Shown in pieces: positions 42,781 to 52,263 of a stretch of 64,000 bases of DNA (positions are counted from its first letter, which is position 1; every line of letters begins with the position of its first letter). Below the pieces are notes generated by a model. That model made no database searches. It was not told the DNA's origin and worked only from the letters and a program-made list of their open reading frames with translations. This stretch comes from Serratia proteamaculans (GTDB lineage Bacteria > Pseudomonadota > Gammaproteobacteria > Enterobacterales > Enterobacteriaceae), in the NCBI RefSeq assembly GCF_008830365.1, contig NZ_WBKI01000001.1, positions 1,550,001-1,614,000 of the forward strand, given 5' to 3'. A program made the position numbers and the translations under genes.

Positions 42781-43893
42781 ATGAAAGAGGCTGCATTGAG
42801 AAGTCGAACCCAAACCTTAACGCCTAAAAAGCCCGCCTTGCTGCACTGGCTGGTACAAAGCCCGCAGCAGGCTGATGACGCCCAATTCCAACGCCAGATG
42901 CGGCTGACCCTGGTGCCTTCGCCAGTCACCCCCTGGCTAAATGCCGCCGGGGTAGCGCTGCTGCTGTTGGCTTATGCCTGGCTGAGCCATATGACCATTG
43001 GTGCAGCACTGCTGATGTTGCTGGTCCTGCTGACCGGCGTGCGCTGGTGGCTGGCGCGCGTCAGTCCCCCCCGCAGGCCAACCGCCATGCTGGTAACGGT
43101 GCTGCTCTGGTGCGCCCTGGTGGGAACCATTGCCCTGCTGGCGATGCTTTCTGGCCGCATGGTTCTGATCCTGTTCGCCGGCCTGTTGATTACCGCGCTG
43201 GCGTTCTGGCTGATACAGCGCCACGCCGCCGCACCGCGCTTTGTCTTGCTGGAGGTGATGCTGCTGACGCTGCCCTATCTGCTGGCCGCACCGTTGTCAC
43301 GCGTGCAAAATCTGTTTTTACTGGCGGATATCATTCCGCTGTGGTTGCTGCTGGCCCACGGATTGATCGCGTTTTACCATCGTCAGGTGGCACAGCAGGT
43401 CACGCTGACCGCAGAAAAACAGCAAGCGGCCCAGCGCGATCATTTGACCGGCTTCCTCAACCGGGCTGGCGGCGAAGCGGTGATGCAGGAAATTTGTAGC
43501 CCTTCCCCCACCATCCACCCACTTTCTCATCTGTTTATGATCGAATTCACCCCACTGGCCGCGTTGTACCAAAGCCACGGCGTGCTGATCGGCGATGACG
43601 TGTTACGCACCATCGGCGAACGCCTGAAAATGCTGGTTCGCCCCAGCGATTTTGTCTGTCGCTATAGCGGTGGTCAGTTTCTGATCCTGGTGCACGGCCT
43701 GCCTTACGGTTCCGAAGGGGAATTTTTGGCGCGTATCGTTCCCCCGTTGGAGGTGCCCTACGACTTTGGTGCTTTCGGTGAGGTGACGCTGCAGTTGAAT
43801 AGCGGTGCACTGGCGTTAACGCAGGATTATCAAACGGTTGAAAACCTGATGGCTGCGGCGCAGCAAGCGCTGGTGATCAACAGAAAGGAGTAG
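42781..43893 (+). CDS. Membrane-anchored degenerate GGDEF-domain protein
   Basis: 370 residues from MKEAALRSRT, with AGGG just upstream. About six membrane helices lie between 50 and 200, then a GGDEF-fold domain at about 215-370 with DHLTGFLNR (220-228). The catalytic signature is SGGQF at 296-300, not GGDEF: the first Gly is Ser, and the Asp-Glu pair is Gln only. Diguanylate cyclase activity is therefore unlikely. It may bind nucleotide or act as a sensor or partner. It lies alone and converges with lysP across a short palindrome. Confidence 0.82.
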   Translation: MKEAALRSRTQTLTPKKPALLHWLVQSPQQADDAQFQRQMRLTLVPSPVTPWLNAAGVALLLLAYAWLSHMTIGAALLMLLVLLTGVRWWLARVSPPRRPTAMLVTVLLWCALVGTIALLAMLSGRMVLILFAGLLITALAFWLIQRHAAAPRFVLLEVMLLTLPYLLAAPLSRVQNLFLLADIIPLWLLLAHGLIAFYHRQVAQQVTLTAEKQQAAQRDHLTGFLNRAGGEAVMQEICSPSPTIHPLSHLFMIEFTPLAALYQSHGVLIGDDVLRTIGERLKMLVRPSDFVCRYSGGQFLILVHGLPYGSEGEFLARIVPPLEVPYDFGAFGEVTLQLNSGALALTQDYQTVENLMAAAQQALVINRKE

Positions 43894-43900
43894 CACGACG

Positions 43901-43938
43901 TTTCAAGCTGCAGCCAGGCGGTCGGCTGCAGCTTGAAA
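43901..43938. repeat. Centre-deleted form of the palindromic repeat (copy D)
   Basis: TTTCAAGCTGCAGCC (43901-43915) and GGCTGCAGCTTGAAA (43924-43938) are perfect 15-base arms around AGGCGGTC. These are the ends of the 100-bp repeat without its CCCCAG core. Between two convergent genes it can also act as a terminator hairpin. Confidence 0.8.
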
Positions 43939-43959
43939 TTCACAGGCTAAAGGCCGGAG

Positions 43960-45438
43960 TTAGTTCACGTCCATTTTCGGGAATTCCATTTCGCTGTACT
44001 TCACGACACGGGTGCCGCGCGTCAGCTTGTAGCCGAACCAGATAATCAGGAACAGCGGCAGGCCGATATAGGTGGCCGTCACGCCGTACCAGTCGATCCG
44101 GTCTTGCAGGAACGCCTGATAGTTCTGCCCCAGCGTGATAATCAGGCACAGGACAAAGGCAAAGATCGGCCCCAGCGGGAAGAAGCCGGAACGGTACGGC
44201 AAATCGTTGAGATCGCGTCCCTGGATCATATAGCCACGACGGAAGCGATAATGACTGATAGCAATCCCTAACCAGGCGATAAAGCCGGTCATACCCGAGG
44301 TATTCAGCAGCCACAGATAAACCGATTGGTTGCCGAACATCGAGCTCAGGAAGCACAGGCCCGCCACCACGGTAGTGGCGTACAACGCGTTACGCGGCAC
44401 CCCACCCTTCGACAGTTTGGCAAAGATACGTGGCGCTTTACCTTCCGATGCCAGAGTAAACAGCATGCGGGTGGAAGCGTACATCCCGGAGTTACCGGCG
44501 GACAATACCGCCGTCAGGATCACCGCATTCATCACCGCCGCCGCCGACAGCAGACCAGCGTGCTGGAATACCAGCGTGAACGGGCTGACGCTGATGTCTT
44601 TTACATCGTTACGCAGCAGGCTCGGATCGGTATAAGGAATGATCAGGCTGATAATCAGGATGGCAAAGATATAGAACAGCAGGATACGCCAGAACACCTG
44701 ACGCACTGCGCGCGGGATGTTTTTGCCCGGGTTTTCCGACTCACCGGCCGCGATGCCGATAAGCTCGGTGCCCTGGAACGAGAAGCCCACTATCATCGCC
44801 ACGCCTATCATTGCCGAGAACCCACCGGCAAACGGCGCGTCGCCTATGGTCCAGTTCTGCCAGCCTGCGTGCTCCCCTCCTTTGAGGATGCCAAAGATCA
44901 TCAGCACACCGATACCGATAAAGATAATGACGGTGGTCACTTTGATCAGCGAGAACCAGTATTCCGCTTCACCGAAACCTTTAACCGAAATGTAGTTCAA
45001 CAGGAACATCAGGCAGAGGAACAGTGCGCTCCAGATCCAGCCTGGCGCGTCCGGGAACCAGTAGGTCATCACCAGTTGTGAAGCCACCAGGTCAACGGCG
45101 ATGGTCACCGCCCAGTTGTACCAATAGTTCCAGCCCAGCGCGAAACCAAAGCCTTCTTCTACGTATTTGGCACCGTAGGTAGAGAACGAGCCGGACACCG
45201 GCATAAAGGCCGCCAATTCGCCCAGGCTGGTCATCAGGAAGTAAACCATCAACCCGATCAGCGCGTAGGACAGCAGTGCCCCGCCCGGACCGGCCTGAGA
45301 AACCGTAGCGCCAGAGGCGACAAACAGACCGGTGCCAATAGAACCACCAATAGCAATCATGGTTAAGTGCCGAGCTTTCAGCTCGCGGCGCAATCCGGGT
45401 GCTGGTTGCCCCGATGTTTTTATATCCTGCTGAGCCAT
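43960..45438 (-). CDS. lysP: Lysine-specific permease LysP
   Basis: 492 residues (E. coli 489) and 12 hydrophobic helices. It is nearly identical to E. coli LysP at RRELKARHLTMIAIGGSIGTGLFVASGAT, VEEGFGFALGWNYWYNWAVTIAVDLVA and AAGESENPGKNIPRAVRQVFWRILLFY. It is an APC-family lysine-proton symporter; in E. coli it also senses lysine for the CadC regulator. AGGG precedes the ATG. yeiE, a LysR-type gene, is the next gene upstream on the same strand, as in E. coli. Confidence 0.97.
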   Translation of the reverse strand: MAQQDIKTSGQPAPGLRRELKARHLTMIAIGGSIGTGLFVASGATVSQAGPGGALLSYALIGLMVYFLMTSLGELAAFMPVSGSFSTYGAKYVEEGFGFALGWNYWYNWAVTIAVDLVASQLVMTYWFPDAPGWIWSALFLCLMFLLNYISVKGFGEAEYWFSLIKVTTVIIFIGIGVLMIFGILKGGEHAGWQNWTIGDAPFAGGFSAMIGVAMIVGFSFQGTELIGIAAGESENPGKNIPRAVRQVFWRILLFYIFAILIISLIIPYTDPSLLRNDVKDISVSPFTLVFQHAGLLSAAAVMNAVILTAVLSAGNSGMYASTRMLFTLASEGKAPRIFAKLSKGGVPRNALYATTVVAGLCFLSSMFGNQSVYLWLLNTSGMTGFIAWLGIAISHYRFRRGYMIQGRDLNDLPYRSGFFPLGPIFAFVLCLIITLGQNYQAFLQDRIDWYGVTATYIGLPLFLIIWFGYKLTRGTRVVKYSEMEFPKMDVN

Positions 45439-45635
45439 TCTTACCCTATCTACTGGTCAAAAAAAATGAGGGCGGATTGTAACAAATACCCACCGGCGAA
45501 CTAGTAACATTGCACTGATATAAGATAGCTTCATAATTCAGGGCTAATTATTAGCAACGGGCCACAATACCTTACTTACTGTCATTAATGTGACAGGGAG
45601 CAGGTTTTTATGCTTTGTTTCTCCTGACAGAGACG

Positions 45636-46511
45636 TCATTGAGGCTGAAACCCGCAGTAGCCGAGGAAACGCTGCAGAGCGTTGGAGAGATGCTTTTGCC
45701 GGTGATGGATCAGATAAAGGGTCCGCATCAACGGCGGTAACGGCACATTCAGTGCCACCAGCACCCCGCTGTCCAACTGTTCACCAATCACCCGCCGCGA
45801 CAGACAACTGATCCCCATGCCGTGGCGCACCGCGTGCTTGATCGCTTCCGAATTGCCCAGTTCCATCACCAACTGGAAGTGCGGCAAGTGCGCCAGCAGC
45901 AGGTGATGCAGCACCTCGCGCGTGCCCGAGCCTCCTTCACGCAGGATCCAGGGAGCTGTAGCCAACATCTCCAGAGTCAGCGGTTGCCCGGCCAGCGGGT
46001 TGTCCGGCGCGGAAAACACCACCAGCTCATCTTCCAGCCAAGGCAGGGTGATCAGCTCCGGCATATGGCAAGGGCCTTCAATCAACCCCAGATCGACCCG
46101 GAAGTCCGCAACCGCGCCAATCACGTCCTGGCTGTTGCCGACGTTCAGTTCCAACGGTGAAGCAGGGAAATCATGTCGATAATGGGCGATCATTTCCGGC
46201 AACATATAGTTACCGATGGTGCTGCTGGCACCAATGCGCAACGCACCGCCGTCATGGCGGAACAGCTGTTCAATCTCCCCTGCCTGCTCCAGTAGCGCCA
46301 GGGCCTTCGGATACAGCAACCGGCCGTGCTCATTAATGACCAAACGCTTACCCACGCGATCGAATAACTGCACGCCCAACTGCCCTTCCAGATCGGCCAA
46401 CGCTGCGCTGACCGCCGATTGTGATAACGCCAGAACCACCGAGGCCTGCGTGGTCGAACCGCTTTTAAGCACTTCGGTAAAAACTTCCAATTGACGTAAG
46501 GTGATATGCAT
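45636..46511 (-). CDS. yeiE: LysR-family regulator YeiE
   Basis: 291 residues from [15 protein letters not shown]; the frame runs 43 codons further but only this Met fits the family, with GAGA upstream. The helix-turn-helix ([24 protein letters not shown]) and the effector domain ([26 protein letters not shown]) match YeiE of enterobacteria. It is divergent from yeiH with a 248-bp gap, the same order as in E. coli, so it probably controls yeiH. YeiE has been linked to sulfite and iron responses in other enterobacteria; this is family knowledge, not shown here. Confidence 0.93.
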   Translation of the reverse strand: MHITLRQLEVFTEVLKSGSTTQASVVLALSQSAVSAALADLEGQLGVQLFDRVGKRLVINEHGRLLYPKALALLEQAGEIEQLFRHDGGALRIGASSTIGNYMLPEMIAHYRHDFPASPLELNVGNSQDVIGAVADFRVDLGLIEGPCHMPELITLPWLEDELVVFSAPDNPLAGQPLTLEMLATAPWILREGGSGTREVLHHLLLAHLPHFQLVMELGNSEAIKHAVRHGMGISCLSRRVIGEQLDSGVLVALNVPLPPLMRTLYLIHHRQKHLSNALQRFLGYCGFQPQ

Positions 46512-46759
46512 AGCGTCTCGGTATTGATTAAAGGTGACATCGAAAAAGTCACTGAAATTAATGCAAAATCTGCGCTGCTGACCGGCAACAACGCACAGGG
46601 TGAATAACATTAATGGTACCACGTTTGCAGAAATCAGCATGGAAGCCAGCCAGGTCGATTAACCACTTATTCAGATAGGTTATAACCATATAATCAATTT
46701 CTCTTTTATGCTGCCAGAACGTAGTCTGTGCTCAAGATTTTGAATAAAAGGGCTGACTT

Positions 46760-47848
46760 ATGGCGACCAATACCACACACAATTTCCCAACCCGACAATT
46801 CCCTCTGCTCGGTTTACCTCACCTGGTCCCCGGACTGTTGTTGACCGGTGTCATCACCGCGTTAGCAGTATGGGTTGGTGATATTCCGTGGGTGGCCGGA
46901 TTGGGATTAGGGGCGCTGACGCTGGCAATTTTACTCGGCATTGTGGTGGGCAATACGCTGTATCCCTGGTTACAACCAAGCTGCCATGGCGGCGTTCAAT
47001 TTGCCAAACAGCGCCTGCTGCGTCTCGGTATTATCCTTTACGGCTTTCGTCTGACGTTCCAGCAAATTGCCGACGTGGGCACTACCGGCATCATCATTGA
47101 TGCCTTGACGCTAACCACCACTTTCCTGCTGGCCTGCTGGTTGGGCAAAAGGGTGTTTGGCCTCGACAGTCACACCACCATGCTGATCGGTGCCGGCAGC
47201 AGCATTTGCGGTGCGGCCGCGGTCATGGCAACCGAACCGGTACTCAAAGCCGATGCCAATAAAGTGGCCGTCGCAGTCAGCACCGTAGTGGTGTTCGGCA
47301 CACTGGCGATCTTCGCCTACCCATGGCTGTACCATCTGAATGAGCAATTCCAGTGGCTGCCGTTTAATCAGGAAACTTTCGGTATCTTTACCGGTTCGAC
47401 CATCCACGAAGTGGCACAGGTCGTCGCCGCCGGGCATGCCATCGGGCCGGATGCCGAAAATGCCGCGGTGATCTCCAAAATGATCCGCGTGATGATGCTG
47501 GCACCCTTCCTGGTCGTGCTCTCCGGGTTTATCAGCCGCAGCCGTAGCACCGAAAACACTGGGGAGAAGGCAGAAAAATCCGCCATCACCATTCCCTGGT
47601 TCGCCGTGCTGTTTATCGCAGTGGCCGGGCTGAACTCATTCGACCTGATCCCGGCGACGCTGGTGAAACACCTGGTTACCGCCGATACCTGGATGCTGGC
47701 GATGGCGATGGCGGCGCTGGGGCTAACCACCCACATCAGCGCAGTGCGTCAGGCAGGGATCAAACCGATTCTGCTGGCCACCCTGTTGTTCATCTGGCTG
47801 ATTGTTGGCGGTGCTGTGATTAACCTGCTGGTGCAACATTTCCTCTGA
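46760..47848 (+). CDS. yeiH: YeiH/YadS-type UPF0324 inner-membrane protein (putative sulfite/anion exporter)
   Basis: 362 residues, about ten hydrophobic helices. It matches E. coli YeiH at GLPHLVPG, KQRLLRLGIILYGFRLTFQQIADVG, MLIGAGSSICGAAAVMA and FTGSTIHEVAQVVAAG. The family resembles anion exporters, and sulfite has been suggested as a substrate. AAAAGGG precedes the ATG. It is divergent from yeiE and followed by a hairpin and then nfo. Confidence 0.92.
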   Translation: MATNTTHNFPTRQFPLLGLPHLVPGLLLTGVITALAVWVGDIPWVAGLGLGALTLAILLGIVVGNTLYPWLQPSCHGGVQFAKQRLLRLGIILYGFRLTFQQIADVGTTGIIIDALTLTTTFLLACWLGKRVFGLDSHTTMLIGAGSSICGAAAVMATEPVLKADANKVAVAVSTVVVFGTLAIFAYPWLYHLNEQFQWLPFNQETFGIFTGSTIHEVAQVVAAGHAIGPDAENAAVISKMIRVMMLAPFLVVLSGFISRSRSTENTGEKAEKSAITIPWFAVLFIAVAGLNSFDLIPATLVKHLVTADTWMLAMAMAALGLTTHISAVRQAGIKPILLATLLFIWLIVGGAVINLLVQHFL

Positions 47849-47874
47849 TTATCTCCGCAGTTCTTTTCCGACCT

Positions 47875-47896
47875 CAGGCCCGCCATCGCGGGCCTG
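47875..47896 (+). terminator. Terminator of yeiH
   Basis: CAGGCCCGC (47875-47883) and GCGGGCCTG (47888-47896) with a CATC loop, then AACTTTTCC. Confidence 0.7.
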
Positions 47897-47965
47897 AACT
47901 TTTCCAGCCATTCAATCCTTCCGCTATCAATGCCATAATGACGCCGATTACACAGGAGAATGAAA

Positions 47966-48805
47966 ATGAAGTTTGTCGGTGCACATGTCAGCGCGTCAGG
48001 CGGCGTGGATCAAGCAGTGATCCGCGCGCACGAATTAGAGGCGACCGCATTCGCCCTGTTCACTAAAAATCAGCGTCAATGGAAGGCCGCCCCACTGCCT
48101 GCTGACGTGATTGATAAGTTTAAAAGCGCCTGTGCGCAATACGGTTACGGCCCTGGGCAGATCCTGCCGCACGACAGCTACCTGATTAATCTCGGCCACC
48201 CGGTGACCGAGGCATTGGAAAAATCCCGTGAAGCCTTTCTTGATGAAATGCAACGCTGCGAGCAACTGGGGCTGACGCTGCTGAACTTTCACCCTGGCAG
48301 CCATCTGCTGCAAATTGACGAAGACAAATGCCTGGCGCGTATCGCCGAATCCATCAACCTGGTGCTGGATAAAACCACCGGCGTGACGGCAGTGATCGAA
48401 AACACCGCCGGTCAGGGCAGTAATCTGGGCTTTAAGTTTGAACATTTGGCAGCGATCATTGACGGCGTGGAAGATAAAAGCCGCGTTGGCGTCTGTATAG
48501 ATACCTGCCACGCCTTTGCCGCCGGTTACGACCTGCGTACCGAGGAAACCTGCGAACAGACCTTTAAAGAGTTGGGCGAGGTGGTGGGCTTCAACTATCT
48601 GCGCGGTATGCACCTGAATGACGCCAAGAGCGCATTCAACAGCCGCGTCGATCGGCACCACAGCCTGGGGGAGGGAAACATCGGTAAAACGGTGTTCAGC
48701 TACATCATGCGCGACGCGCGTTTCGACAATATCCCGCTGATCCTGGAAACGGTGAACCCGGATATCTGGGCGGAAGAGATCGCCTGGCTGAAGGCGCAGC
48801 AGTAG
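47966..48805 (+). CDS. nfo: Endonuclease IV (Nfo)
   Basis: 279 residues from [10 protein letters not shown] (E. coli 285), with AGGAG eight bases upstream; the Met two codons earlier is too close. The TIM-barrel metal motifs are [58 protein letters not shown] and [10 protein letters not shown]. It cuts DNA at abasic sites in base-excision repair. It follows yeiH as in E. coli; the fructose operon is nearby on the opposite strand. Confidence 0.97.
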   Translation: MKFVGAHVSASGGVDQAVIRAHELEATAFALFTKNQRQWKAAPLPADVIDKFKSACAQYGYGPGQILPHDSYLINLGHPVTEALEKSREAFLDEMQRCEQLGLTLLNFHPGSHLLQIDEDKCLARIAESINLVLDKTTGVTAVIENTAGQGSNLGFKFEHLAAIIDGVEDKSRVGVCIDTCHAFAAGYDLRTEETCEQTFKELGEVVGFNYLRGMHLNDAKSAFNSRVDRHHSLGEGNIGKTVFSYIMRDARFDNIPLILETVNPDIWAEEIAWLKAQQ

Positions 48806-48884
48806 TTGCCAGAGACACCCTACCCGGTGAGCCTCAGGCTGACTGGGTGGGAGTGACTCAATGGCCACCTGCTAACGAGGGAAT

Positions 48885-49187
48885 TCAATTGAATAATTCA
48901 GCATGAGTGCCCAAGGCCAGCAGCATGACAAGATTCTTTTCCTCGTAAATTTTATAGACCAGCAGAAAATCCCCTCCCAGGTGCATTTCCCTGTTATCGG
49001 ACCACTCTCCCGTTAAGGGATGATCAAGATATTCTGCAGGTATCATTTGCCGCGCGACCAAGAGAGCACTGACGGTTTGGATGAGTGACATGTCATGGCG
49101 GCCGGCTTTATCGTAGCGGGCCCAATCTTTGTCAAAACGAGATGTGTAGTCCAATTTTCGCGGCCTAATCCCCGTTGGACGTGCCAC
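48885..49187 (-). CDS. yafQ: YafQ-family mRNA interferase toxin
   Basis: The toxin core starts at LDYTSRFDKDWARYD and ends HAELF. HPLTGEWSDNREMHLGGDFLLVYKI matches YafQ at the catalytic strands (E. coli HPLQGSW, DWILIYK, THAALFG). The start is unclear: TTG at 49238 gives a basic extension with a 74-bp overlap of the antitoxin, GTG at 49187 (used here) overlaps by 23 bp, and TTG at 49154 starts past the antitoxin stop. It would cleave ribosome-bound mRNA when free of antitoxin. Confidence 0.8.
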   Translation of the reverse strand: MARPTGIRPRKLDYTSRFDKDWARYDKAGRHDMSLIQTVSALLVARQMIPAEYLDHPLTGEWSDNREMHLGGDFLLVYKIYEEKNLVMLLALGTHAELFN

Positions 49188-49500
49188 CCTCGCTGCTTTT
49201 GCCTTGGTCTTGGCTTTCGATAGTGGTTTTTTTACCAACTTTCAGGCTCTCCATCATGGATTCAACACTGTTAAAGTGCTCCGGCTTCCCTGCCGCTAAA
49301 GCATCAGCTTCTTCAATGGCCGCACGAAGGCGTGCGTTAGGCGTATGGGCCTTTATTTCTATTGGCATTGCCTTGGTTGCAACGACTTCACTCAGAAAGA
49401 TTCTGAAAGCAGCACTGACAGTAAGACCGCAATCTTTCAAAACAGCGGTAGCGGCATCTTTAAGGTCAGTGTCGATGCGTGCACGTACATAAGTTTCCAT
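49165..49500 (-). CDS. dinJ: DinJ/RelB-family antitoxin
   Basis: 111 residues. The N-terminal ribbon-helix-helix METYVRARIDTDLKDAATAVLKDCGLTVSAAFRIFLSEVV matches DinJ (VRARIDEDLKNQAADVLAGMGLTISDLVRI). The C-terminal half, which should wrap the toxin, is longer than E. coli DinJ and ends in a Ser/Gly/Lys-rich tail. It is first in the pair and should autorepress with the toxin. The pair sits between nfo and the fructose operon, a likely insertion site for a mobile toxin-antitoxin module. Confidence 0.85.
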   Translation of the reverse strand: METYVRARIDTDLKDAATAVLKDCGLTVSAAFRIFLSEVVATKAMPIEIKAHTPNARLRAAIEEADALAAGKPEHFNSVESMMESLKVGKKTTIESQDQGKSSEGGTSNGD

Positions 49501-49574
49501 AATCCCCCCTCGGGTTTGTAGTCACATTGTAGTCACACAAAACTATTATCACAATCTTAAGATGCAGAAATGAA

Positions 49575-49597
49575 CAAGGGACCCAATGGGTCCCTTG
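49575..49597 (-). terminator. Terminator of the fru operon
   Basis: CAAGGGACCC (49575-49584) and GGGTCCCTTG (49588-49597), ten-base stem, just past fruA on the minus strand. The U-tract is interrupted (TTCATTTC). Confidence 0.65.
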
Positions 49598-49624
49598 AGG
49601 TCGTTTTTATTACCAACGCTAATC

Positions 49625-51310
49625 TTAAGCCACGCTAGCCGCCGGGACGTCAGCACGTTTCAGCACCGCGTAAGACACGCCCGCCAACAGCGTACCGGCG
49701 ATAATCGCCACCAGATACAGCAGCACCGGGGTGATAGCACCAGGGATTAACAGCACAAACAACCCGCCGTGTGGTGCCATCAGCTTGGCACCAAACGCCA
49801 TGGACAGCGCACCGGTCAATGCACCACCGGCGATGCAGCAAGGCAACACGCGCATCGGGTCACGGGCAGCAAACGGGATCGCCCCTTCAGAGATAAAGCA
49901 CAGGCCCAACACCAGCGCAGCTTTTCCCCCTTCCTGCTGAGACTTGTCGAACTTGCGACGCGCCAGCAGCGTAGCCAACCCCATCGCCAGCGGTGGCACC
50001 ATACCGGCAGCCATAATCGCGGCCATCGGCGCATACACCGAAGAGCTCAGCAACGCCACGCCAAAGGCATAGGCCGCCTTGTTGACCGGGCCGCCCATAT
50101 CGGTACACATCATGGCACCGAGGATCGCCCCCAGCAGCACTGCGTTAGCGGTACCCAGGGACTGCAGCCAGTGGGTCAGGCCCTCCATGATTTTCGCCAC
50201 CGGCGTACCGACGATGAAAATCATGATCAAACCGACGATCAGGCTGGCCACCAGCGGAATGATCAGGATCGGCTTCAGCGCTTCCATACTTTGCGGCAAA
50301 CGCAGTTTGGTGCTGATAAATTTGGCGACATAACCCGCAAGGAAACCGGCAATGATACCGCCGAGGAAACCGGCCCCGGTGCTCACGGCCAGCATGCCGC
50401 CGATCAAACCTGGCGTCAGGCCCGGACGGTCAGCAATCGAGAACGCGATAAAACCGGCCAGTACCGGCACCATCAGCGCGAAGGCCGATCCCCCGCCGAT
50501 TTGCATCAGCGCAGCCGCTAGCGTGCCTTTCACTTCAAATGCCTTGATACCGAACACGAACGACAATGCGATACACAGACCGCCCGCCACCACCATCGGC
50601 AGCATGTAGGACACGCCGGTCAACAGGTGACGATAAGGCCCGGCACTCTCTTTCTTCTTGCCGGCAGCGGCCGGAGCACCGCTTTTCTGCGGTTGGAATA
50701 TCTCGGCTTCGGCCTGCGCCTTGTCCAGTTCCTGCGCGGTTTTCTTCAGCGCCAGACCGGTCGAAGTGCGGTACATCGGCTTGCCGGCAAACTTGTCCAG
50801 ATCCACTTCGATGTCAGCCGCCACAATCACCAGATCGGCCGCCGCCACTTCTTCTGGCGTAATGGTATTGCCTGCGCCTACGGAGCCACGGGTTTCAACC
50901 TTCACCCACCAGCCGCGTTTTTTGGCTTCGCTCTCAATGGCCTCTGCCGCCATAAAGGTATGCGCCACGCCGGTTGGGCAAGCGGTGATCGCCACAATGC
51001 GTTTTTGGCTAGCTGCTTTGACCGGCTCAGCCGTTGCCGGTACCTGCCAGGCTTTTGCCTCGGCGATAGCCTGCGTCAGGAAGGCTTCAGGTTCACGCAC
51101 CGCGTGTTCCACATCACCCACATAAACCCGTTTTCCGTTCAGCGCGGCGTCAGCAGGCGCAGATTGCCCTGCGACCACCACCAGTTCAGCCTCAGCCAGC
51201 GACTCAACCAGCGTCAGGCCGGTTTTTGCTGCAGCAGCACCGAGCATACGTTTCGCCAGGTGACCACGCGCCTGTCCCAGCGAACTGTCTATCATCAGCA
51301 GTGTTTTCAT
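49625..51310 (-). CDS. fruA: PTS fructose-specific EIIBC component FruA
   Basis: 561 residues (E. coli 563). An N-terminal EIIB' domain (1-90) precedes EIIB with the phospho-Cys at 111 in ITACPTGVAHTFMAAEAIE. The EIIC membrane domain starts near 230 with about ten hydrophobic segments (YMLPMVVAGGLCIALSF). It imports fructose and phosphorylates it to fructose 1-phosphate. It is the last gene of fruBKA, 11 bp after fruK. Confidence 0.97.
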   Translation of the reverse strand: MKTLLMIDSSLGQARGHLAKRMLGAAAAKTGLTLVESLAEAELVVVAGQSAPADAALNGKRVYVGDVEHAVREPEAFLTQAIAEAKAWQVPATAEPVKAASQKRIVAITACPTGVAHTFMAAEAIESEAKKRGWWVKVETRGSVGAGNTITPEEVAAADLVIVAADIEVDLDKFAGKPMYRTSTGLALKKTAQELDKAQAEAEIFQPQKSGAPAAAGKKKESAGPYRHLLTGVSYMLPMVVAGGLCIALSFVFGIKAFEVKGTLAAALMQIGGGSAFALMVPVLAGFIAFSIADRPGLTPGLIGGMLAVSTGAGFLGGIIAGFLAGYVAKFISTKLRLPQSMEALKPILIIPLVASLIVGLIMIFIVGTPVAKIMEGLTHWLQSLGTANAVLLGAILGAMMCTDMGGPVNKAAYAFGVALLSSSVYAPMAAIMAAGMVPPLAMGLATLLARRKFDKSQQEGGKAALVLGLCFISEGAIPFAARDPMRVLPCCIAGGALTGALSMAFGAKLMAPHGGLFVLLIPGAITPVLLYLVAIIAGTLLAGVSYAVLKRADVPAASVA

Positions 51311-51321
51311 TCTGCCTCCTG

Positions 51322-52263
51322 CTATTGATTAAAAGGTTTCAGATCGACACGCGCCATCATCGCGGCCAACTGTGGACGGTCGGTCACGCCAACGTTGCTC
51401 TGGCTGACGGCCAGTGCAGCCACGGCGGTGGCCAAACGCAAAGTATGTTCACTGGATTCGCGCATCAGCAGGCCATAGATCAGGCCACCCACCATCGAGT
51501 CACCGGCACCGACAGTGCTGACCACTTCGCAGGCCGGGGGTTTGGCGATCCAGGCGCCGGAAGCGTTGACCCACAGCGCACCTTCTGCACCGAGAGAGAT
51601 CACTACGTGGGCAATGCCCTGATCGCGCAGCGCATGTGCAGCCTCAACCACGTCTGCCAGCTGTGGCAACGGGCGACCGGCCCAGATTTCCAGCTCACGG
51701 CGGTTCGGTTTCACCAGCCACGGCGCGGCTTTCAAGCCGGCAACCAGGGCTTCACGGCTGCTGTCGAAAATAATGCATGGGCACTGGGCGCGCAGACGAA
51801 CCATCCAGTCGGTAAAGGCATCGGGATCAACCCCGGCCGGCAGACTGCCGCTCACTGCCACCATGTCGAACTGACCGAGCCAACTCAGGGAGTCGGTCAC
51901 GAAACGTTCCCAATCCTGGCCGGTGACCTCAAAGCCGGAGAAGTTGAAATCGGTCACTTCGCCGTCTTTTTCCGTCAATTTGACGTTAATGCGGGTACGG
52001 CCCGGCACCACCTGGAAGCGGTTGGCAATGCCCAGATCGCTGAACAGCAGTTGGAAGCCGTCCTGGTTGTCTTTGCCCAGGAAACCGCCCACCGTCACAT
52101 CAATGCCCAAGTCTTTCAGTACCTTGGCAACGTTAATGCCTTTTCCGGCGGCATGCAGGCCGGCAGTTTTAACCAGATTCACTTCACCGCGTTCGATCTC
52201 CGGGCAAAAACCCACCAGATCGTAAGCCGGATTCAGGGTAATTGTTGCTACTCTTCTGCTCAT
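51322..52263 (-). CDS. fruK: 1-phosphofructokinase FruK
   Basis: 313 residues. It is a ribokinase/PfkB-fold enzyme with the signature [14 protein letters not shown] [12 protein letters not shown] and, near the end, [19 protein letters not shown], containing the catalytic Asp. It converts fructose 1-phosphate to fructose 1,6-bisphosphate with ATP. The start overlaps the fruB stop by four bases. Confidence 0.97.
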   Translation of the reverse strand: MSRRVATITLNPAYDLVGFCPEIERGEVNLVKTAGLHAAGKGINVAKVLKDLGIDVTVGGFLGKDNQDGFQLLFSDLGIANRFQVVPGRTRINVKLTEKDGEVTDFNFSGFEVTGQDWERFVTDSLSWLGQFDMVAVSGSLPAGVDPDAFTDWMVRLRAQCPCIIFDSSREALVAGLKAAPWLVKPNRRELEIWAGRPLPQLADVVEAAHALRDQGIAHVVISLGAEGALWVNASGAWIAKPPACEVVSTVGAGDSMVGGLIYGLLMRESSEHTLRLATAVAALAVSQSNVGVTDRPQLAAMMARVDLKPFNQ

